Shown here: piece by piece, positions 22,460 through 27,787 of the stretch | Layout: each line of letters opens with the position of its first letter | Numbering within the stretch: position 1 is the first letter of the stretch | Source: an uncultured bacterium | Lineage (GTDB): Bacteria; Bacteroidota; Bacteroidia; Bacteroidales; Bacteroidaceae | DNA length: 27,787 nt | NCBI GenBank assembly: GCA_905215575.1 | Contig: CAJMQV010000014.1 | Span: forward strand, 1 to 27,787 | Direction of reading: 5' to 3' | The notes under the pieces: model-generated | Told to the model about the DNA's origin: nothing | Database searches by the model: none | The model's input: the letters and a program-made list of their open reading frames with translations, nothing else | Translations under genes and position numbers: made by a program

Positions 22460-22547
22460 CGGAGAGAGGGGGATTCGAACCCCCGATACGCTTTTGACGT
22501 ATACACGCTTTCCAGGCGTGCCTCTTCAGCCACTCGAGCATCTCTCC
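22460..22547 (-). tRNA. tRNA-Ser (anticodon GGA)
   Basis: An 88-nt class II tRNA. The acceptor arms GGAGAGA and TCTCTCC pair fully, with discriminator G at 22460. The anticodon arm is CACGC-CTGGAAA-GCGTG with GGA in the loop, reading UCC/UCU codons. A long variable arm (ATACG/CGTAT) marks serine or leucine tRNA, and the T arm GGGGG-TTCGAAT-CCCCC is perfect. CCA is not encoded, so it must be added afterwards. Confidence 0.95.
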
Positions 22548-22634
22548 TTTATTGAAAATGTTCAAAAAAAATGCTACATTCTCAAAACGGGTGCAAATTA
22601 CAAAAAAAATGCGATATGCAAGCGAAATCAGGTG

Positions 22635-22642
22635 CAAAAATA
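22635..22642 (-). promoter_or_regulatory. Candidate -7 box for tRNA-Ser
   Basis: TATTTTTG followed by CACC on the minus strand matches TAnnTTTG, about 90 bp before the tRNA. No exact match lies closer. It would leave a long 5' leader to be removed by RNase P. Confidence 0.35.
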
Positions 22643-22719
22643 TTCTTTTTTTTAATCATAGCCACTATTCCACAAAGAAAAATTGCGTTAACTTATGAAA
22701 TATTTCTTTTTTGTCTGAT

Positions 22720-23508
22720 TCAGCCTTCAACCCGATCAAATATTTTCAGTGCCGTTTCGGTGGTATATCGAATAACTTCTTCGTCGCTCAAAGTATAAAT
22801 TTCACTTAATTTACGGACCACTTGAGGCAGATAAGAACTCTCGTTTCGCTTGCCGCGCCAAGGCACCGGAGCCAGATAAGGCGAATCGGTTTCCAGCACC
22901 AGACGCTGTACCGGAACCGCGGCCGACAGGGTGGCGGGCAGGTCGGATTTCTTGAACGTGACAATACCGTTAATACCTAAGGCGAAATGCTCAAAAGAAA
23001 GCAGTTCGGCAGCCTCGTCAGGAGTACCTACGAAACTATGGAAAACTCCGCGCAACGGTTCTTCCCGATAGACTTGCAGCACACGTACCAGATCGGCATG
23101 CGCCGAGCGGCTGTGAATCATTAGCGGCAGATCGTATTTCAGAGCGAGCTGTACCTGAAAATCGAATGCGGCCAGCTGTTCCTTCTTCATGCTGTCGTCC
23201 CAATAATAGTCCAGTCCCACCTCGCCTATTCCGATATAAGGATGACCGGGAGCGGCCACGAGTTCTTCCATGTGGCGGAGCACTTGCTGATAGTCTTCGG
23301 TAAGGTCGGTGGGATGAAGCCCCATCATCGGATACAGGTATCCGGGATACTTCTCCACCAAACGGTCCATCTCCCCAATGCTGGCCTCGTCAATATTGGG
23401 CAGGAATATCTTGCCCACCCCGTTTTCACGGGCACGTTCCAGCACCTGGTCGATATCTTCTGTAAACTCCTCGCCGTAGAGATGGGCATGCGTATCGATG
23501 ATATACAT
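22720..23508 (-). CDS. tatD: TatD-family metal-dependent DNase
   Basis: A 262-residue TIM-barrel hydrolase of the TatD family, reported as Mg-dependent 3'-5' DNases acting in repair and DNA turnover. The metal ligands are in place: DTHAHL (5-10) with H7 and H9, E96 in GIGEVGLDYY, H132 in MIHSRSAHADL, H157 in GVFHSFVG, and the late aspartate in ETDSPYLAPVPWRGKRNE. The ATG (23508) gives an immediate catalytic strand, as usual in the family. It lies 10 bp downstream of the polyprenyl synthase gene, so the two form an operon; the pairing is common but unexplained. Confidence 0.93.
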   Translation of the reverse strand: MYIIDTHAHLYGEEFTEDIDQVLERARENGVGKIFLPNIDEASIGEMDRLVEKYPGYLYPMMGLHPTDLTEDYQQVLRHMEELVAAPGHPYIGIGEVGLDYYWDDSMKKEQLAAFDFQVQLALKYDLPLMIHSRSAHADLVRVLQVYREEPLRGVFHSFVGTPDEAAELLSFEHFALGINGIVTFKKSDLPATLSAAVPVQRLVLETDSPYLAPVPWRGKRNESSYLPQVVRKLSEIYTLSDEEVIRYTTETALKIFDRVEG

Positions 23509-23518
23509 ATATTCCTTT

Positions 23519-24493
23519 TTAAACGTCGCGGTTCAACAAAGTCAATACAAACTGCTTCAGCACATCTTTCTTTTCGGCTGGAAGCGAAACCTGCTCCAGC
23601 AATGTCAGCGCCTCGTCAAAATAAGTATTGATTTTCTCGTTGGCACAAGCCGGAACTCCTACGGCATCGTAGATGGCACGCACCGAAGAAATCTTCTCCT
23701 CTTCTATATAGGACTTGCATTCGAGCCAGCTTTTCAGGATGCGGCGCTGTCCTTCGTCGGCCAGTTCAAAAGCCTTGATCAGCATATAGGTCTTTTTGTT
23801 GCACAGAATATCGCCTCCGATCTTCTTGCCGAATTTTTCGGGATCGCCGTATACATCCAGATAGTCGTCCTGCAACTGGAATGCCAGACCGATTTTTTCG
23901 CCAAAGCGATACAGCAGATCGGCATCAGCGGCATCGGCACCTCCGGTCAGAGCACCGATTTTCAGCGCACATGCCAGCAGTACGGAAGTTTTCAGACGGA
24001 TCATTTCAATATACTCTTCCTCGGTCACATCATTGCGCTCCTCAAAGTCGATGTCATATTGCTGTCCCTCGCCAATCTCAAGCGCCGTGCGGGTGAAAAG
24101 GTCAAGCACCGCGGCCAGATGTTCCGCCGGTGCCTGCTGCATCATGCCATAAGCCAGCACCAACATGGAGTCGCCACTGAGAATAGCCGTATTCTCGTTC
24201 CATTTCCGGTGTACGGTAAGCTTGCCGCGTCGCATATCGGCGTGGTCCATCAGATCGTCATGCAGCAGTGTGTAGTTGTGATAGGTTTCGAGTCCCAAAG
24301 CCAAAGGCACGATGCGTTCCAGATCCTCACGATAAAGATTATAAGCCATGAGCATCAGCACCGGACGGATGCGCTTGCCGCCCATAGAGAGCACATAGCG
24401 GATAGGATCATAAAGTCCGGCCGGTGTGGCCTTGATATTCATATTCTCAACCTGCGCTTTTACAAAAGCTACTATTTCTTCTGAAGTATACAT
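23519..24493 (-). CDS. Polyprenyl diphosphate synthase (trans, short/medium chain)
   Basis: A 324-residue all-helical trans-prenyltransferase that extends allylic diphosphates with isopentenyl diphosphate. The first Asp-rich motif is DDLMD (79-83), followed by RR (88-89). The second is DDYLD (209-213), with GGKRIRP near 38-44 and GGDILCNKKTYM later. Tyrosine five residues before the first motif is bulky, which in this family limits chain length and suggests C15 or C20 products. The exact product cannot be fixed from sequence. Together with ispH at the right edge it shows non-mevalonate isoprenoid synthesis. The hairpin after tonB separates it from that gene; no own promoter is clear. Confidence 0.9.
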   Translation of the reverse strand: MYTSEEIVAFVKAQVENMNIKATPAGLYDPIRYVLSMGGKRIRPVLMLMAYNLYREDLERIVPLALGLETYHNYTLLHDDLMDHADMRRGKLTVHRKWNENTAILSGDSMLVLAYGMMQQAPAEHLAAVLDLFTRTALEIGEGQQYDIDFEERNDVTEEEYIEMIRLKTSVLLACALKIGALTGGADAADADLLYRFGEKIGLAFQLQDDYLDVYGDPEKFGKKIGGDILCNKKTYMLIKAFELADEGQRRILKSWLECKSYIEEEKISSVRAIYDAVGVPACANEKINTYFDEALTLLEQVSLPAEKKDVLKQFVLTLLNRDV

Positions 24494-24511
24494 AAGCTAA
24501 ACATTAATGAT

Positions 24512-24541
24512 TAAAAAAAGGCTGCACAAGGCAGCCTTTTA
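24512..24541 (-). terminator. Terminator of tonB
   Basis: AAAAGGCTGC (24516-24525) pairs perfectly with GCAGCCTTTT (24531-24540) around a 5-nt loop. On the minus strand it is followed by TTTTTTTAATC. Confidence 0.8.
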
Positions 24542-24552
24542 TTTTTCCTATA

Positions 24553-25269
24553 TTACTGTAAACGGAATGTCACTGGCAAAGAGAACTTAACACGTACTGG
24601 TTTTCCTCTCTGACGACCCGGCTTCCAGCGTGGCATAATCTTCAACACGCGCTCGGCTTCCTTAGACAGATATGGATCCGGGCTTCTTACGATCTCGATA
24701 TCCACGATAGAACCGTCCTTGTTTACCACGAAGGTTGCGATTACACGACCCTGAATGTTCTGCTCAACACAGATAGGAGGATACTTGATGTTTTCCTGCA
24801 ACCACTTCATACAAGCAGCGTCACCGCCCGGGAATTCCGGATTCTCTTCTACTACAGTGTGAATGGTTTCGTCTTCTACGGCCTCAACCACCGGACCTAC
24901 AGGACCAGTAGGACCTGTTGAAGCTACACCACCGGTACCGGTTACAGGAGCGATAGCCTGGTTCATTTCCTCAGAGCTTTCCACTTCCTCTTCTACCAGT
25001 TCGGTTTCATTGTCCACGATGTTCAGGATCTCGGCAATCTTAGGAGCAGCTGCTGGTGGAGGTGCCACAACTTCAGGCTGTTTTGAGATTGGAATCATGT
25101 CTTCTTCAACAGTAGCTGAGAATACGGGTTCCAACTCCACAACTTTCTTTTCGCGCTGTGTCCACTCGAACGCAACGAAGATTGCAGCAAGAACAATCAC
25201 ATAGCCAATCAGCATGCTGGTGCTTTTCTTACCTTCAAGGTCTGCTTTCTGCGATTTTTTTATTTCCAT
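24553..25269 (-). CDS. tonB: TonB-type energy transducer
   Basis: A 238-residue periplasm-spanning protein that passes energy from ExbB-ExbD to outer-membrane receptors. Its one membrane helix is SMLIGYVIVLAAIFVAF (18-34). A spacer of about 110 residues follows, then the C-terminal TonB domain (150-238) with FPGGDAACMKWLQENIKYP, GRVIATFVVNKDGSI and PRWKPGRQRGKPV, all typical of Bacteroidetes TonB. The spacer lacks the Glu-Pro/Lys-Pro repeats of E. coli TonB. It has a proline patch (68-76), a strongly acidic run (85-101) and a collagen-like TGPTGPVGPV (118-127). It is transcribed alone, with a -7 box at 25306-25313 and a terminator. The exb operon lies 2 kb downstream on the same strand. Confidence 0.93.
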   Translation of the reverse strand: MEIKKSQKADLEGKKSTSMLIGYVIVLAAIFVAFEWTQREKKVVELEPVFSATVEEDMIPISKQPEVVAPPPAAAPKIAEILNIVDNETELVEEEVESSEEMNQAIAPVTGTGGVASTGPTGPVGPVVEAVEDETIHTVVEENPEFPGGDAACMKWLQENIKYPPICVEQNIQGRVIATFVVNKDGSIVDIEIVRSPDPYLSKEAERVLKIMPRWKPGRQRGKPVRVKFSLPVTFRLQ

Positions 25270-25305
25270 AATATATTTTATTTTTACTTATTCGTCTTAA
25301 CGTGG

Positions 25306-25313
25306 CAAATGTA
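25306..25313 (-). promoter_or_regulatory. -7 box of tonB
   Basis: TACATTTG on the minus strand matches TAnnTTTG, 37 bp before the ATG. No -33 TTTG is visible. Confidence 0.5.
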
Positions 25314-25438
25314 GCACATTTTTTTATTTTAAGATACTGAAATCCTCTTTTTTTTTTCGGCAAAAGCATTCTTTTTTATTTTTTCCGGTATCTGACACCC
25401 TAAACGGCTTTTTTCTACGTTATATTTTAAAAAAGATG

Positions 25439-25446
25439 TATCTTTG
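25439..25446 (+). promoter_or_regulatory. -7 box of porQ-cmk-ispH
   Basis: TATCTTTG on the plus strand matches TAnnTTTG, 21 bp before the porQ ATG. No clear -33 element is seen. Confidence 0.55.
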
Positions 25447-25466
25447 ACCACAAAATAGCAATCAAA

Positions 25467-26441
25467 ATGAAAAAAACAGGCTGTCTACTTTTCGGAGGCC
25501 TGCTCTCCCTTGCCGCCCAGGCGCAGGAGGCTTCCTCCGTCTTCAACTTTCTGAAGCAACCGGCTTCGGCTCACGCCACGGCGCTGGGCGGACCGGCCAT
25601 TTCACCCATCGAAGACGATGCCTCGCTAGTTTTCCTCAATCCGGCCCTGTCGTCGGCTGTATCCGGAAATACCATCAACCTGAACTTCATGACCTTTATG
25701 CAGGGTTCAAAAAACGGAAGTGCCGCCTATATCCGCACAGCCGGCGAACGCAACACCTGGGGGGTACTGGCTCAGTTCAGCAATTACGGAAATATTACAG
25801 AAACCGATGAGGAAGGAAACGAATCGGGTTCTCTTTCCACCCTCGATCTGGCGCTCGGAGGTGTATACTCTTATCTGTTCAATGATTATTGGGCGGGAGG
25901 TGTCACCGGAAAATTCATCTATTCCAGTCTGGCGGGCTACCAGTCTATCGGCCTGGCCGTTGACTTGGGATTGAATTACTATAATGAAGATGCCGACTTC
26001 TCGCTCTCGGCCGTGGCCAGCAATGTGGGTGGTCAGGTAAAGGCCTACAATGATCATTTTGAACGCATCCCCTTCGATCTTTCAGTGGGATTCACCAAGG
26101 GCATGAACCATGCTCCGGTGCGGGTTACCGTAACCATGAACGATCTGACCCGATGGAACTACAAATATTATTACAATCCGGAGGGAAAGGAAAAGTTCGG
26201 CACCATGCTGCTCAATCATTTCAGTTTAGGTGTGGATGTTGTGCCCTCCAGCTCTTTCTATCTGTCGGCCGGATATAATTTCCGCCGCGCCTCGGAGATG
26301 AAGGAAGCCGGAAAGTCACACGGCGCCGGACTGTCGTTCGGAGGCGGACTGAATCTGCAACGCTTCAAGTTGGGAGTTGCCTATGCGCAATATCATGTGT
26401 CTACCCCAACCCTGGTATTCAACGTATCTTACCAATTATAA
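25467..26441 (+). CDS. porQ: PorQ-like outer-membrane protein (type IX secretion family)
   Basis: A 324-residue predicted outer-membrane beta-barrel of the PorV/PorQ (FadL-like) group. The signal peptide ends near AQA (17-19). SVFNFLKQPASAHATALGG (24-42) and DDASLVFLNPALSS (50-63) form the opening that PorV and PorQ proteins share. Alternating hydrophobic strands run to the C-terminal aromatic end (VFNVSYQL). In Porphyromonas and Flavobacterium, PorQ belongs to the type IX secretion machine. Here no other por gene is seen. cmk begins 11 bp after the stop and ispH overlaps cmk, so porQ heads an operon of housekeeping genes. The family call is by motif memory; function without a complete system is uncertain. 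Confidence 0.8.
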   Translation: MKKTGCLLFGGLLSLAAQAQEASSVFNFLKQPASAHATALGGPAISPIEDDASLVFLNPALSSAVSGNTINLNFMTFMQGSKNGSAAYIRTAGERNTWGVLAQFSNYGNITETDEEGNESGSLSTLDLALGGVYSYLFNDYWAGGVTGKFIYSSLAGYQSIGLAVDLGLNYYNEDADFSLSAVASNVGGQVKAYNDHFERIPFDLSVGFTKGMNHAPVRVTVTMNDLTRWNYKYYYNPEGKEKFGTMLLNHFSLGVDVVPSSSFYLSAGYNFRRASEMKEAGKSHGAGLSFGGGLNLQRFKLGVAYAQYHVSTPTLVFNVSYQL

Positions 26442-26452
26442 ATATATAAGCA

Positions 26453-27157
26453 ATGAATATGACTGCAAAAAAAATAGTTATCGCCGTAGACGGTTTCTCT
26501 TCCTGCGGCAAGAGCACCATGGCCAAGGATCTGGCCAAAGCCATCGGATATATTTACATTGACAGCGGAGCCATGTATCGTGCCGTAACTCTTTTTGCCC
26601 TGCGCCGTAACCTGTTTCTGGCCGACGGACAGGTAAACGAAGAGCAGTTGCGCGCCGAGCTGCCGGAAATCCGCATCACTTTTGCCCTGAACAATGAGCA
26701 AAAGCCGGAAACTTATCTGAACGGCGAGAATGTGGAGAAAGAGATCCGCGGACTGGAGGTTTCTTCACGTGTGAGCCGCATTGCCGCTCTCGACTTCGTG
26801 CGCGCCGAATTGGTGCACCAGCAACAGCTCATGGGACAGGAAAAGGGCATCATCATGGACGGACGCGATATCGGCACTTGTGTGTTCCCCGACGCGGAAC
26901 TTAAAATCTTTGTAGTGGCATCGGCCGAAATCCGGGCACAAAGAAGATACGACGAACTGACCGCCAAAGGCGAAAAGGTGAATTTTGAAGAAATTCTGCA
27001 TAATGTGCAGGAGCGTGACCGCATAGACATGACCCGTGCCGTGAGCCCGCTGCGCAAGGCCGACGACGCACTGGAGCTGGACAACAGTCATCTGACTCCG
27101 GAAGAACAGAAGGAATGGCTCCTGCAACAGTACAACCGTGTAATCTCCAGCCTATGA
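26453..27157 (+). CDS. cmk: Cytidylate kinase
   Basis: It phosphorylates CMP and dCMP with ATP. The 234 residues carry the P-loop GFSSCGKST at 14-22, DSGAMYRAVTLFAL at about 37-50, the CMP-binding segment VSRIAALDFVRAELV, and GIIMDGRDIGTCVFPDAELK. The arginine-rich lid follows (AQRRYDELTAKGE and RDRIDMTRAVSPLRKA). All main Cmk motifs are intact, unlike the kinase-like paralogue at 9100-9726. The first ATG (26453) and the third codon (also ATG) are both possible starts. It lies 11 bp after porQ and overlaps ispH by ATGA. Confidence 0.96.
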   Translation: MNMTAKKIVIAVDGFSSCGKSTMAKDLAKAIGYIYIDSGAMYRAVTLFALRRNLFLADGQVNEEQLRAELPEIRITFALNNEQKPETYLNGENVEKEIRGLEVSSRVSRIAALDFVRAELVHQQQLMGQEKGIIMDGRDIGTCVFPDAELKIFVVASAEIRAQRRYDELTAKGEKVNFEEILHNVQERDRIDMTRAVSPLRKADDALELDNSHLTPEEQKEWLLQQYNRVISSL

Positions 27158-27787
27158 TCATCGAAATAGACCAGGAATCGGGATTCTGTTTCGGAGTGAC
27201 ACGCGCCATCCGAAAAGCCGAAGAGGAACTGCAAAAAGGACAGGTGCTGTATTGTCTGGGGGACATCGTACACAACGGCAAGGAGTGCGACCGCCTGAAA
27301 AAGCTGGGCCTCATCACCATTGACCACGAGCAATATGAACAGCTGCGCGAAGCCAAAGTGTTGCTCCGGGCGCATGGCGAACCTCCGATGACCTATCTGA
27401 AGGCACAGGAAAACCAGATTGACATCATTGACGCCACCTGTCCGGTGGTGCTCCATCTTCAGGAACGAATCAAAAAGGAATACCAGAGCAACAATCCGCA
27501 GCGCCAGATCGTGATCTTCGGTAAAAACGGCCACGCAGAGGTGCTGGGCCTGGTGGGACAGACCGAGGGTACGGCCATCGTGCTGGAAAGCCCCGACGAA
27601 GTGACCCAGCTGGACTTTAACCGGGATATATCGCTCTATTCACAGACCACCAAACCGCTGGACGGATTCCGGAAAATTGTGGAATACATCGAGGCACATA
27701 TCGCTCCGGGCGCCACATTCAAGTACTACGACACCATCTGCCGCCAGGTGGCCAACCGCATGCCGAACATACGGAAGTTTGCCGCCC
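27154..27787 (+). CDS. ispH: 4-hydroxy-3-methylbut-2-enyl diphosphate reductase (5' part)
   Basis: The first 211 codons of IspH/LytB, the [4Fe-4S] enzyme making IPP and DMAPP in the last step of the MEP pathway. My translation shows all three cluster cysteines: C12 in GFCFGVTRA, one near 95 in IDATCPVV, and one near 196 in YDTICRQVANR. HNGKECDRL, RAHGEPP, GKNGHAEVLG and YSQTTKPLDGF are the usual His, Glu and Ser/Thr substrate contacts. The ATG overlaps the cmk stop (ATGA), implying coupled translation. The gene runs off the right edge, missing roughly a quarter of the normal length. Confidence 0.95.
   Translation, partial: MIIEIDQESGFCFGVTRAIRKAEEELQKGQVLYCLGDIVHNGKECDRLKKLGLITIDHEQYEQLREAKVLLRAHGEPPMTYLKAQENQIDIIDATCPVVLHLQERIKKEYQSNNPQRQIVIFGKNGHAEVLGLVGQTEGTAIVLESPDEVTQLDFNRDISLYSQTTKPLDGFRKIVEYIEAHIAPGATFKYYDTICRQVANRMPNIRKFAA

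Noticed and set aside
23498..24484. Plus-strand open frame of 328 codons
   Set aside because: It mirrors the polyprenyl synthase gene almost exactly and has no recognisable protein features.
1..27787. CRISPR arrays, insertion sequences, phage genes or toxin-antitoxin pairs
   Set aside because: I looked for regularly spaced repeats, transposase motifs and small paired genes and found none.

Overview
The window looks like the core chromosome of a gut-type Bacteroidales bacterium (Bacteroides, Phocaeicola or a close relative). Four things point there. Promoters repeatedly carry the Bacteroides -7 element TAnnTTTG without an E. coli-style -10. Shine-Dalgarno sequences are nearly absent. The TonB system has the Bacteroidetes layout of exbB, a small membrane protein and two exbD genes. 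The gene set includes PorQ, a short-chain-type threonine dehydrogenase, and an RsmF-like methyltransferase. I see no insertion sequence, prophage, CRISPR array or plasmid gene. Species cannot be fixed from the sequence alone.

Layout, left to right. 1-7.5 kb is all on the minus strand: the N-terminus of a DHA2-type MFS exporter, a trmB-mrp pair, an OmpA-family lipoprotein, ilvE with a long structured-looking leader, and an mnmA-xseA-xseB operon with an ATGA overlap. 7.7-11.4 kb is a plus-strand run: MATE exporter, cytidylate-kinase-like protein, YfcE-type phosphoesterase and dTDP-glucose 4,6-dehydratase. Several of these genes overlap. 11.4-11.6 kb holds three hairpin terminators between convergent genes. 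11.6-13.9 kb is the divergent tdh/kbl pair, which turns threonine into glycine and acetyl-CoA. Then follow an RsmF-like methyltransferase (minus), a small membrane protein (plus), and thyA-folA (plus). Next come a membrane-anchored AraC regulator and the only long non-coding stretch (18788-19355).

19.4-25.3 kb is minus strand: an Lrp/AsnC regulator, the exbB-4TM-exbD-exbD proton channel operon with tRNA-Ser(GGA) just upstream, a polyprenyl synthase-tatD pair, and tonB. The last 2.3 kb is plus strand: porQ-cmk-ispH, with ispH cut by the window edge.

Functionally this is housekeeping: tRNA and rRNA modification, DNA repair, folate/dTMP synthesis, isoprenoid synthesis, amino-acid turnover and TonB energisation. 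The main novelty lies in control regions. The strongest is a pair of near-identical 14-bp palindromes bracketing the thyA -7 box. Next are a structured ilvE leader and a possible small RNA in the 18.8-19.1 kb gap. Among proteins, the four-TM subunit inside the exb operon and the kinase-like protein translationally coupled to a MATE exporter deserve most attention.
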